Notes under the pieces: model-generated
What the model saw: the letters and a program-made list of their open reading frames with translations, nothing else
Told to the model about the DNA's origin: nothing
The model's database searches: none
Part shown: one piece after another, positions 52,427-60,035 of the stretch
Layout: each line of letters starts with the position of its first letter
Position numbering within the stretch: position 1 is the first letter of the stretch
Assembly: GCA_004331795.1 (NCBI GenBank)
Contig: SJSR01000003.1
Coordinates: forward strand, 55,320-119,319
Length of the DNA: 64,000 nt
Source: Erythrobacteraceae bacterium CFH 75059
GTDB taxonomy: Bacteria > Pseudomonadota > Alphaproteobacteria > Sphingomonadales > Sphingomonadaceae
Direction of reading: 5' to 3'
Program-made: the position numbers and the translations under genes

Positions 52427-53935
52427 GGCGGTCCAGGGCATGAGATCGCCAACGCTGTTGGCGGGGTGACCGTTGGCGAGCCTGGTGAGGGTCCCGGTCA
52501 GCCATTCGTGGGGGTTGACGCCGTTGAGCTTGCAGCACTCGATGAGCGTGGCGATCACGGCCCAGTTGTCGCCGCCCTCGTCGGATCCGGCGAACAGGGC
52601 ATTCTTGCGATTGAGCGCGAGCGGCCTGATGGATCGCTCGACGGCATTGTTGTCGAGGTCGATGCGCCCGTCATTGAGGAAGCGTGACAGGCCGTCCCAA
52701 CGGGTGAGCGCATAGCGGATCGCCTCGCCGAGCCGGCTCTTGGCGCTGAGCTGGCGGAGCCGGGCTTCGAGATACTGGTGGAGATCGTTCACGATGGGGC
52801 GGCTGCGCGCGGCGCGCGCGGCGCGCCGCTGCTCGGGGGATGATCCGCGCACGTCCTCTTCGACGGCATAGAGCAAGGCGATCCGGCGCAGCACCTCGGC
52901 CGCGACCGGCGAGCTATCGACCAGCTCGTAGAACTTACGCCGGACGTGCGCCCAACAAAAGGCGAGCATGACCTGCTGGCGCCGGCGGCCCAGCGCGACA
53001 TAGCCGCCATAGCCGTCGACCTGCAGGATGCCGGCGAAGCCCCCGAGATGGGCATCGGGCCGTTCCGCCTTGCGATCGGCGGCATAGACATAGGCGACCA
53101 TCGGCGGATCCATGCCGCCCCATGGCCGATCGTCGCGGGCATAGGCCCATAGCTGGCCGGTCTTGGTGCGTCCGCGCCCGGGATCGAGCACCGGGGCGGT
53201 CGTCTCGTCCGCGAATAATCGTTCGGATCGTCGCAGCCGCTCCAGGATATGGTCACGCAGCGGCCGCAGATACCATGCCGCGCGTCCGACCCAGTCGGCC
53301 AGTGTCGAGCGGTCCAGCTGGACGCCCTGCCGGGCGTAGATCTGGGCCTGCCGGTAAAGCGGCAAGTGATCGGCATACTTGGCGACGAGCACCTGGGCGA
53401 TGAGCGCCTCGGTCGGAATGCCGCCCTCGACGATACGCACCGGCGCCGGCGCCTGGACCACCGCACCCTCGCAAGCGCGGCAGCCATAGCGCGGCCGGCG
53501 GGTGACGAGCACCCGGAACGTGGTCGGCACCACGTCGAGCCGCTCGGAGACATCCTCGCCGATCTGGTGGAGGTTGCCACCGCAGCAAGGGCAGGCCGTG
53601 TCCTCGACACCGACCACCTGCTCGATCCGTTCGAGATGGGCGGGCAAGGCGCCACGGTTGATCTTGCGCGGCCGCTCATCGCGCACGCGACCTGCCCTTG
53701 CTTCGCTTGCGACCTCGGCTTCGGCGAGCGCGGTCTCGGCATCCTCCAGGCCCAGCAGCAGCTGATCGGGATCGAGCTGCTCGGAACGGCGGCCAAAACG
53801 ATGCCGCTGGAATGCCTCGATGATCGCCCTCAGGCGCTCGACTTCGGCATCGACGCTCTCCAGCTTGCGGGTCTGCTCGAGGACGAGCGCGCGCAGCGCG
53901 TCAACGTCGTCGGGAAGGTCGGCTGCCATGAGCAT
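52418..53935 (-). CDS. tnpC: IS66 transposase TnpC (DDE)
   Basis: 505 residues. Leucine-rich N-terminal coiled coil (DDVDALRALVLEQTRKLESV), a zinc-finger-like CPCCGGNLHQIGED and YGCRACEG, then the DDE catalytic core: FADETTAPVLDPG, LQVDGYGGYVALG, and NNAVERSIRPLALNRKN. The C-terminal IS66_C motif WAVIATLIECCKLNGVNPHEWL is present. Full length and apparently intact. It is separated by 31 bp from tnpB. Confidence 0.95.
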   Translation of the reverse strand: MLMAADLPDDVDALRALVLEQTRKLESVDAEVERLRAIIEAFQRHRFGRRSEQLDPDQLLLGLEDAETALAEAEVASEARAGRVRDERPRKINRGALPAHLERIEQVVGVEDTACPCCGGNLHQIGEDVSERLDVVPTTFRVLVTRRPRYGCRACEGAVVQAPAPVRIVEGGIPTEALIAQVLVAKYADHLPLYRQAQIYARQGVQLDRSTLADWVGRAAWYLRPLRDHILERLRRSERLFADETTAPVLDPGRGRTKTGQLWAYARDDRPWGGMDPPMVAYVYAADRKAERPDAHLGGFAGILQVDGYGGYVALGRRRQQVMLAFCWAHVRRKFYELVDSSPVAAEVLRRIALLYAVEEDVRGSSPEQRRAARAARSRPIVNDLHQYLEARLRQLSAKSRLGEAIRYALTRWDGLSRFLNDGRIDLDNNAVERSIRPLALNRKNALFAGSDEGGDNWAVIATLIECCKLNGVNPHEWLTGTLTRLANGHPANSVGDLMPWTAVA

Positions 53936-53966
53936 GGGAGCAGTGAATCAACCGGTCGCGTCCCCG

Positions 53967-54323
53967 TCAACCGGCAATCTGCGGTGCCTGTGGCCGGCGT
54001 CCGCCATGGACCCGGCGCCAATCCAGGCCCTCCAGAAGCGCGCCGAGCTGGGCGGCCGTCAAGCGCATCACGCCGTCCCTGATCCCGGGCCACTTGAAGC
54101 TGCCCTGCTCGAGCTTCTTGGCCATCAGGCACAGGCCGGTGCCGTCCCACCAGACCAGCTTGACCCGATCTGCCCGCTTCGCCCGAAACACGTAGATCAC
54201 GCCCGAGAACGGCTTGCCCCCATACTCGGCGGCAACCAGCGCGGCCAAGGAATCCGCACCCTTGCGAAAGTCCACCGGACGCGTCGCGACCATCACGCGG
54301 GTGCCCGCGCCAGGGGCGATCAC
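53967..54323 (-). CDS. tnpB: IS66 accessory protein TnpB
   Basis: 118 residues. TRVMVATRPVDFRKGADSLA and FSGVIYVFRAKRADRVKLVW followed by WDGTGLCLMAKKLEQGSF are the IS66 Orf2 signature. It starts at GTG, overlapping the tnpA stop (GTGA). Required for transposition of IS66 elements; biochemical role unclear. Confidence 0.93.
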   Translation of the reverse strand: MIAPGAGTRVMVATRPVDFRKGADSLAALVAAEYGGKPFSGVIYVFRAKRADRVKLVWWDGTGLCLMAKKLEQGSFKWPGIRDGVMRLTAAQLGALLEGLDWRRVHGGRRPQAPQIAG

Positions 54324-54775
54324 CGCGTCGCCCTGAGCGCTTCGATCACTGCCAAGATCAGCCGCTTGTCCGCGCCGGGCGCGATCTTCACTGCGATCCC
54401 GTCCATCTCCAGCTCAACCACGCTCGCCTTCGATCGACGCTGCTGACGCCGCCGCTTGGGCCCGGGAGCGATCACGCTCGCGGACACAGGCTCGACGACG
54501 GCGGGCACGAAGCATGCTGGCACGTCCGGCTTGGTGATCGGTGGGGCGGCCTGGGCTTCCATGACCTTGCGATGCTGCTGGCGCCATCCGAACAACTGGG
54601 AAGGATCAAGACCGTGCCGCCGCGCTACAGCGCTGACGCTCTCCATCCCCGAATAGCTCTCGGCGACAATCGCCGCCTTCAACTCCGGCGGCCACTCACG
54701 CCTGCGACCTGCGCCCGTGAATACCTCGAACCGCTGGACAACCTTGGTGGTAGGATCGTCACCTGTCATCATCAT
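54320..54775 (-). CDS. tnpA: IS66 accessory protein TnpA
   Basis: 151 residues. The N-terminal helix-turn-helix EWPPELKAAIVAESYSGMES, SVSAVARRHGLDPSQLFGWRQQ is the IS66 Orf1/transposase IS3-like DNA-binding domain. Three consecutive ATG codons (54775, 54772, 54769) and a GTG at 54793 are possible starts; the exact one is uncertain. Confidence 0.9.
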   Translation of the reverse strand: MMMTGDDPTTKVVQRFEVFTGAGRRREWPPELKAAIVAESYSGMESVSAVARRHGLDPSQLFGWRQQHRKVMEAQAAPPITKPDVPACFVPAVVEPVSASVIAPGPKRRRQQRRSKASVVELEMDGIAVKIAPGADKRLILAVIEALRATR

Positions 54776-54837
54776 ACCACCAGCACCCCTCACGATCAGG
54801 GCGCGGAAGATCGGCGCTACGCGTCAACGCCGCAATG

Positions 54838-54859
54838 TGGCGCCGGAACAGCGGTTACC
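54838..54859 (-). repeat. IS66 right terminal inverted repeat
   Basis: Reads GTAACCGCTGTTCCGGCGCCAC on the minus strand from 54859; the first 12 bases match the left end perfectly. Confidence 0.85.
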
Positions 54860-55036
54860 ATCTACCACTACAAGGCCCGCATGTATTGTGGCTGCGCCAC
54901 AGCTGCGCTTCCTCCCACCCTTGGCCGGTTCCTGCAGACCGATCCCATTGGCTATGGCGATGGCACCAACCTGTACCGCTACGCCGCAAACGACCCGGTG
55001 AACAACGTCGATCCGAGCGGGTTGGAGGGCGAATAG
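54860..55036 (+). pseudogene. 3' fragment of a second RHS core
   Basis: From the first base after the IS, the sequence is nearly identical to the RHS core at 50725-50867: IYHYKARMY, then PTLGRFLQTDPIGYGDGTNL and DPVNNVDPSGL. It differs by a net 24-bp in-frame insertion (YCGCATAALP replacing YS) and a few substitutions. It ends GLEGE-stop, only three residues after PSGL, so it carries no toxin tip. The upstream part of this core is missing, removed or displaced at the IS border. No start codon of its own. Confidence 0.85.
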
Positions 55037-55161
55037 GTCTGAAACAATGAGCCCTGGTCGATACCCTAAAGGGGCCGGACGTCTCGTGAAGGTTTCCCTC
55101 ACAGTCGCGACCCAAAAATCTCCTCCCCAAGTGAACTTAACCAGTACTTGTAAACTGCCCT

Positions 55162-55521
55162 TTACCTATCATCGCGCAGCGAGGCGCCCGCATATGGATC
55201 GTAGGTGGAGGGCGCAAGCGCTTCCCGCGCAGCAGCGCTCGAGACGCCCCTTTCAGCAGAAAGGACTCCGCTCCCTCGTGCTGTCTCGCCCATGGCCAGA
55301 AAAGCGGCCGCGATCGCCGGCGCACCGAGCAGGACGAAGCAGCCCAAAATCACTGCCGCGCCGCGCCAGAGGGGCAGTCGCCCGCTCAGCATGGATAAGC
55401 CAATCACCGCCACAGCGATGATGCACAGCCCCACTGCCAACTCACCCAGCAGCGTCGCTGTCAGCCACCCGGCCGAAGCCTGGAGCGGCTCCGGCTCCCG
55501 CGCTGCGAACGGTGAGTACAT
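55162..55521 (-). CDS. virB2: VirB2/TrbC-family pilin
   Basis: 119 residues. Two hydrophobic helices typical of VirB2 pilins: LLGELAVGLCIIAVAVIGLS and GAAVILGCFVLLGAPAIAAAF around a short basic loop (GRLPLWR). No classical signal peptide. AAGGAGG lies 4 nt before the ATG at 55521. It is the last gene of the operon, 9 bp after virB11, an unusual place since virB2 normally precedes virB3. It should form the conjugative pilus. Confidence 0.8.
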   Translation of the reverse strand: MYSPFAAREPEPLQASAGWLTATLLGELAVGLCIIAVAVIGLSMLSGRLPLWRGAAVILGCFVLLGAPAIAAAFLAMGETARGSGVLSAERGVSSAAAREALAPSTYDPYAGASLRDDR

Positions 55522-55530
55522 CACGCCTCC

Positions 55531-56499
55531 TTATTCCCGCACCATCACCTGTGCCACGCGCCGGCGGCCATCACGTCGCTCCAATTGCACGAACACGTCG
55601 ATGCTCGCCTGAACATAGTGCCGCACATCCTCACGCGACAGGCGCGAACCGGTCTGCAGCACCAGCAGCGCCAACTGTTCGACCGCTCGGGCGGGCGTGT
55701 CCGCATGGATGGTGGTCATAGAGCCAGGGTGCCCAGTGTTTACGGAACGCAAGAACGTGAACGCCTCACTACCGCGCAGCTCGCCCAAGATGATCCGGTC
55801 AGGCCGCATACGCAAGGCCGCGATCAGCAAGTCCTCGGCTGTAATTTGCGCCTCCGCCAAGTGCCCGCGCGCCGCGATGAGGCCGACCGCATTGGGGTGA
55901 ACGAGCCGCAGTTCCTCGGTGTCCTCAATGAGGATCAGGCGCTCGGCCCGCGGGATCTCGCCAAGAAGTGCGGTCAGGAACGTCGTCTTGCCGCTCGAGG
56001 TGCCGCCGGCCACCAAGATGTTCGCGCGGGCGCGTACCGCCGTCCGGAGAGCCTCCGCCGCGTGCTCAGCTCCGAGTGCGCAGAACGGGCGTTCGTCCTT
56101 CAGGGTTAGCGCGCCCGCTGCAAGGGAGTCGAACGCACCTGCTTCTTCCCAGTCGCGGAGCCTGAGGTCAGAGGTCACATGCCGGCGGATAGCGAACGCG
56201 TGCCCGCCGCGCGTCGCGGGCGGCCCCACCACCTGCACCCGTGCCCCATCGGGCAAGCTTGCAGCGAGCAGCGGCGCCTCCCGGCTGATCCCTTGTGAGG
56301 AGAGAGACGCGATCTGCCGGGCAAGCCGCGCGAGGAGCGCTTCGTCTAGGCCAAGCTCCTCATGCCGCGCAACGCCGCCACCAAGCCGCTCGACCCATAC
56401 CTCGCCCGGACGGTTGATCCAGATGTCGGTGATGTCGGCCTGCGCCAGATAGGGCGCGAGCGGAGCCAGGAAGCTGTCGAGGTAGGTGCCGGTGTTCAC
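55531..56499 (-). CDS. virB11: VirB11/TrbB-family secretion ATPase
   Basis: 322 residues, GTG start with GAGAGG upstream. Walker A GGTSSGKT at 165-172; LILIEDTEELRL (Walker B/Asp box), ALRMRPDRIILGELRGSEAF and SVNTGHPGSMTTIHADTPA (His box) are diagnostic. A hexameric ATPase at the cytoplasmic base of the type IV secretion system. It follows virB10 after 8 bp. Confidence 0.95.
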   Translation of the reverse strand: MNTGTYLDSFLAPLAPYLAQADITDIWINRPGEVWVERLGGGVARHEELGLDEALLARLARQIASLSSQGISREAPLLAASLPDGARVQVVGPPATRGGHAFAIRRHVTSDLRLRDWEEAGAFDSLAAGALTLKDERPFCALGAEHAAEALRTAVRARANILVAGGTSSGKTTFLTALLGEIPRAERLILIEDTEELRLVHPNAVGLIAARGHLAEAQITAEDLLIAALRMRPDRIILGELRGSEAFTFLRSVNTGHPGSMTTIHADTPARAVEQLALLVLQTGSRLSREDVRHYVQASIDVFVQLERRDGRRRVAQVMVRE

Positions 56500-56507
56500 A
56501 GGGCCTC

Positions 56508-57578
56508 TCAGCCCTCGACGCTCGAGAAATCGAGGTCCTTGGCCACGAACACGGACACACTGGTGCCGTGGCGCACGCGCAAGGTGGGCTGGATCTGCCG
56601 GTTGTCCGTCACCTGCGGCGCTTGCGCCCGCCCCGCTCCGGGCAGGGCGACGATAATCCCGTTTGTAACAGCGGCTGTTGCGACACCGACACCCAGATCG
56701 AGCGCGGACTGGAGGATGGCGTTGCCGAACCGGGCGAGGAATTTGCTGTCGATCTTGCCTGTCACCCCAGCGCGGCCCAAGGGATCGGAGGCGGGGCTGG
56801 CGAGCGCGATCATCACCCCATCAGGACGCATCAGCCGCTCCCAGGTGACCAGCGCGCGCTTCTGGCCCCGCTCGAGCGCGGCGTCATAGACGCCATAGAG
56901 GCGAGAGCCGCGCGGCACGAGCACACGTGCGCCATCGAACCCGCGCACATCGTGCTGCACCAGCGCGCGCACGGCTCCGGGGCGGGTGCTGTCAAGCGCG
57001 GTCTCGAGCACGGCGGGAATGACCGTGCCTTTGGGAATGGTGAGCGACGGGTTGGCGAAAGGTCGCGCAAGCACGCGGTCGGGATCCTCAGGCGGCGTAG
57101 GTGCGGCGGGGCTGCGCTCGGCCACATCGTTGCGGATGGGTTCCGGGTAGTAGGTGGGCGGAGGCGTGTATGCTGGTTGGCCCGAAGGAGGAAACACTGC
57201 GGGCGCGGGTGCGCGCGCCGCGGTGCTCGGCCGCTCGGGCGGAACAAAGGCGGCCGGCGCGTTCGCCGGTGCGGGATAGAGCCTAGACGGGTATGGCTCG
57301 CGCACGGGCGGGAGGTCAGAGCGCGCATAGCGGGCGTACTCTTCGGGAACGCTGAGGGGCGGCGGCGACACAATCCGCTCGCCCGTGGTGACCGTGCGCT
57401 TCGCCGGCGCACCAGCATCCTCACGGTTGCTAGCGAGAAGCGCGAACAGGCCGGTGCCGCCGGTGAGCAACACCGCCAGGAAGACGTAGAGACCGACGTC
57501 GCGCGATGGGGGAGTCGCCACCAGCGGCATGACGTCGTCGTCCGGCGGTGCTGCCGCGGGCGGAGCGGCCGTACTCAT
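56508..57578 (-). CDS. virB10: VirB10/TrbI-family core complex protein
   Basis: 356 residues. Short cytoplasmic N-terminus, one helix (VGLYVFLAVLLTGGTGLFAL), a long proline-rich periplasmic linker (YTPPPTYYPEP), and the C-terminal beta-barrel/antenna domain from IPKGTVIPAVLETALDS through VQHDVRGFDGARVLVPRGSR and NGIIVALPGAGRAQAPQVTD. It spans both membranes and senses energy from the ATPases. Start overlaps the virB9 stop (ATGA). Confidence 0.93.
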   Translation of the reverse strand: MSTAAPPAAAPPDDDVMPLVATPPSRDVGLYVFLAVLLTGGTGLFALLASNREDAGAPAKRTVTTGERIVSPPPLSVPEEYARYARSDLPPVREPYPSRLYPAPANAPAAFVPPERPSTAARAPAPAVFPPSGQPAYTPPPTYYPEPIRNDVAERSPAAPTPPEDPDRVLARPFANPSLTIPKGTVIPAVLETALDSTRPGAVRALVQHDVRGFDGARVLVPRGSRLYGVYDAALERGQKRALVTWERLMRPDGVMIALASPASDPLGRAGVTGKIDSKFLARFGNAILQSALDLGVGVATAAVTNGIIVALPGAGRAQAPQVTDNRQIQPTLRVRHGTSVSVFVAKDLDFSSVEG

Positions 57579-58066
57579 GGCGCAGGCGCGGCGTCGGGCA
57601 ACCTGCGCGCGGTCGCCCGCGCGCGGTCGATGCGAAACACAAGTTGGTCGTGGATGCGGTCAATCACATAGGCGTCCCCGCGCATGTAGCCGTTGACGAC
57701 CAGCTCCTCGCCGGTCGGGCCGATCGCAAACACCGCCGGGAGCGCCTGTTCGGGCGCGAACGCGACCGTAGTGCGCACGCCGTCGTCGGTGACCCGCAGC
57801 GGGCGCACCGCGCCATCGCCGCTCAGGCGGTAAAGCCGGGCCTGTGGCAGCGCCGGCTGCGGAGGAAGCGGCATGGCGGCGGTGGCGAACGGATCGAGAG
57901 CAGGAGCAGGAGCGCCCAGGATCCCGCTGGGTGGATTTGCGCGGCCGCCGGCGCAACCCGCCATCAGCAGGACAGCGGCGAGGGCAGTGATACCTGTTTG
58001 GCCGCTCGACGAGGCCCACTCCGTCGGCTTAGCCAGATCAGCGGCGGTATGGGGCGCGGAGTTCAT
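57575..58066 (-). CDS. virB9: Short VirB9/TrbG-like lipoprotein lacking the N-terminal domain
   Basis: 163 residues, against 260-330 usual for VirB9/TrbG. A hydrophobic segment with lipobox (AAVLLMAGC, Cys about 38) is preceded by 25 residues. A Pro/Ala linker then joins directly to the C-terminal VirB9 domain: ARLYRLSGDGAVRPLRVTDD, FAIGPTGEELVVNGYMRGDA and YVIDRIHDQLVFRID. The usual N-terminal beta domain is absent. The gene is in frame and coupled to virB8 and virB10 by ATGA overlaps, so it looks like a real short form or internal deletion. It may combine VirB7-like lipidation with the VirB9 outer-membrane ring domain. Confidence 0.78.
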   Translation of the reverse strand: MNSAPHTAADLAKPTEWASSSGQTGITALAAVLLMAGCAGGRANPPSGILGAPAPALDPFATAAMPLPPQPALPQARLYRLSGDGAVRPLRVTDDGVRTTVAFAPEQALPAVFAIGPTGEELVVNGYMRGDAYVIDRIHDQLVFRIDRARATARRLPDAAPAP

Positions 58067-58836
58067 GGCGCTTGTCCCGGCACCTGGCGCCGTACCGAAG
58101 CCGGCGTCGATAGAGGCGGACCCGCTGCGTCGGCGGCGACGCCCCGCACCACTTCTGGCAGCGTCTCGGGGTCCTTGCGATAGCGCGTGACTTGGAAGCC
58201 CAACGGATTAAGGAGCCGGTCGTCCGCGCTCATCTCCGCGTCCGAGTAGCGCCAGTCTATCACCGCCGCCCAGTGCTCCTCCAGCACCGCCGCGCCCGAG
58301 CGGTCGGTGCGGGTGGTGGTAAACCGCACCAGCGAGCGATTGGCACCGAGCGAGGACACGCTGCGCACCGCAACCGCGACCTCGCTGCCGGGTGGCAGAT
58401 AGGACAGCGGATTGCCGGGCGCGCCTGAGCGCATGGTTGCCAGGTAGCGGGTGCGCGCCTCTCCGGCGGACAGGAGCGCGGTCCGACGGTAGTCGCGCTG
58501 GAGATCGGCCGCATCGAAGCTCTCGCGTGCGGTCACATATTGGACCAAGAACGAGCGGGTGAGCGCGGCGTCGGGCGCGATCCTCTGCGCCTCGAGCGGC
58601 TCCAGAGCTTCCACAAAGCCGGTCTGGCGGTCGACCAGCAGGGTGTAGGGCACGGTGGTCTTCAGCGGCAGGAGCAGCACGAGCGCGCCCGCCAGCAGCA
58701 ACGCGATCGCGGCAGCGATGCTGGCGACGATCCAGGCAACACGACGCGAGCGCTCGAGATCGGCCGTGACGCTACGGCTCCAGCTGTCGGCGACCTCCAC
58801 CCGGTCGTCGGCTTGGAAGCTCTCGGGCATGTTCAT
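58063..58836 (-). CDS. virB8: VirB8/TrbF-family inner membrane protein
   Basis: 257 residues. Short cytoplasmic N-terminus, one helix (VAWIVASIAAAIALLLAGAL), and the periplasmic NTF2-like domain (VPYTLLVDRQTGFVEALEPL, FLVQYVTARESFDAADLQRD, AAVIDWRYSDAEMSADDRLLNPLGFQVTRYR). It nucleates assembly of the type IV secretion channel. Overlaps virB6 and virB9 by 4 bp each. Confidence 0.93.
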   Translation of the reverse strand: MNMPESFQADDRVEVADSWSRSVTADLERSRRVAWIVASIAAAIALLLAGALVLLLPLKTTVPYTLLVDRQTGFVEALEPLEAQRIAPDAALTRSFLVQYVTARESFDAADLQRDYRRTALLSAGEARTRYLATMRSGAPGNPLSYLPPGSEVAVAVRSVSSLGANRSLVRFTTTRTDRSGAAVLEEHWAAVIDWRYSDAEMSADDRLLNPLGFQVTRYRKDPETLPEVVRGVAADAAGPPLSTPASVRRQVPGQAP

Positions 58837-60035
58837 CGCCGGCCATCGCGTGACGTGGCCGTCTGCGAGCCGCGATAGCTCGCCCGGCGCGCAGGCTGCC
58901 CAAGCCGTTCGCTGCTCGGCACGCTAGCGGGCCCGGTGGTGCCCGGGGCTGCGCCCTTCGCATCGCGGGGGCTGCCAAGCCGGTACAGGTTGCGTTGATA
59001 GGTGCCGCCTTCCTCGCGCATCATGCGGTTCTCGACACTGTGCGAGATCCGCGCCGCGCGCGAGGGCAGTTCGATGGCAGCCGCCGATGCAGGTTGCACG
59101 GTCGGCACTGGCTCCCTTGTGAAGGTTGCCGCCGAAGGGAACACCTGCAGGTTCGGCCAGCCCCGGTGGTATGCGGCGCGGACCAGCAGCGCCAGCACGG
59201 CGAACTTGGCGATTGCAAAGGCGAGCGCCAGGCTGAGGAGCTCGGTCGGCGCGGACGGGGTGGCATAGCCCAGCCCGCGCACGCGCAGCGCGTCGGCAAG
59301 GTATGGTTCGAGCACGGCGAGTTCGAGCGCCAGCATGATGCTGATCGCAGCGGTGCCGACCAGCGCGAAGACGAGGCCGCGCAGCCATCCGGCGAACAGG
59401 CCGCGCGTGGCGGCGAAGAACAGCATGGCGGCCGCTAGAGGTGCGATCGCCAGCAGGAACCCGGCAAGTACCCGCAGCGCGAGCAGCGTGCCAATTGCGC
59501 CCGAGAGCCAGAACACCCGTGCATAACCGAAGCCGCTGTCGTCTTCCACGGCCGTGCCGGTGAAGCTCGAGCCGGACGCCTCATCGATGAACTGGCCGGT
59601 GTTGCGCCCCGTGCTCAAGGCGGTGAGCCGCACCAATGCATCGTCAACGCCCTGCAGGCGGCCGGCGAAGCTTGGGTCTTGGCCGACAAGCTCGGGTGTG
59701 GTCAGCTGCGCGGCGATCTGACCAGGTCCATCGAGCACGACGTCGTAGAGGAGCGTGCGGAACGCGGGCCAGGAGAACGCCAGCGTCAAGACGATGCCGA
59801 TGGTCGCCACATCGAGCACTGTGTCACGCGCACCAGGTGGCGAGCCAAACAGAAGGCGCAGGCCGTAGAGGGCCACAAACAGTGTAAGCAACGCAGCGAT
59901 GACGCTGGTGGCGAGCGAGCCTGGCTCACTTAGCGAGGCATAGCCATAGGAGCCAAGGCTGCGTGCCTGGCAGTCGATATGTTCGATCGCGCGGAGGAGG
60001 AACCGCTCACCCGTGATGACCTGCGGACACGCCAT
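58833..60035 (-). CDS. virB6: VirB6/TrbL-family polytopic membrane protein
   Basis: 400 residues with about seven to eight helices (SVIAALLTLFVALYGLRLLF, VLAGFLLAIAPLAAAMLFFA, LVFALVGTAAISIMLALELA) and a hydrophilic C-terminal tail of about 120 residues. The TrbL/VirB6 motif around the central helices (FWLSGAIGTLLALRVLAGF, then LLAIAPL) is clear. It is an inner-membrane channel component. Start overlaps the virB4 stop by one base; stop overlaps virB8. Confidence 0.9.
   Translation of the reverse strand: MACPQVITGERFLLRAIEHIDCQARSLGSYGYASLSEPGSLATSVIAALLTLFVALYGLRLLFGSPPGARDTVLDVATIGIVLTLAFSWPAFRTLLYDVVLDGPGQIAAQLTTPELVGQDPSFAGRLQGVDDALVRLTALSTGRNTGQFIDEASGSSFTGTAVEDDSGFGYARVFWLSGAIGTLLALRVLAGFLLAIAPLAAAMLFFAATRGLFAGWLRGLVFALVGTAAISIMLALELAVLEPYLADALRVRGLGYATPSAPTELLSLALAFAIAKFAVLALLVRAAYHRGWPNLQVFPSAATFTREPVPTVQPASAAAIELPSRAARISHSVENRMMREEGGTYQRNLYRLGSPRDAKGAAPGTTGPASVPSSERLGQPARRASYRGSQTATSRDGRR

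Larger units (their letters stand above)
52405..54859 (-). mobile_element. IS66-family insertion sequence
   Basis: 2455 bp with the three genes tnpA, tnpB and tnpC in the order typical of IS66, all on the minus strand. Terminal inverted repeats begin GTAACCGCTGTT at both ends (left at 52405, right ending at 54859) and then diverge partly (TTCAGGCCAC against CCGGCGCCAC). The 8-bp flanks differ (GGTCGAGT at the left, CATCTACC at the right), so no target duplication is visible. It separates the third tip fragment from an RHS core fragment. Confidence 0.92.

Noticed and set aside
55037..55161. Gap between the RHS core fragment and virB2 considered for another immunity gene
   Set aside because: Only about 120 bp with no start, ribosome site or hydrophobic segment.
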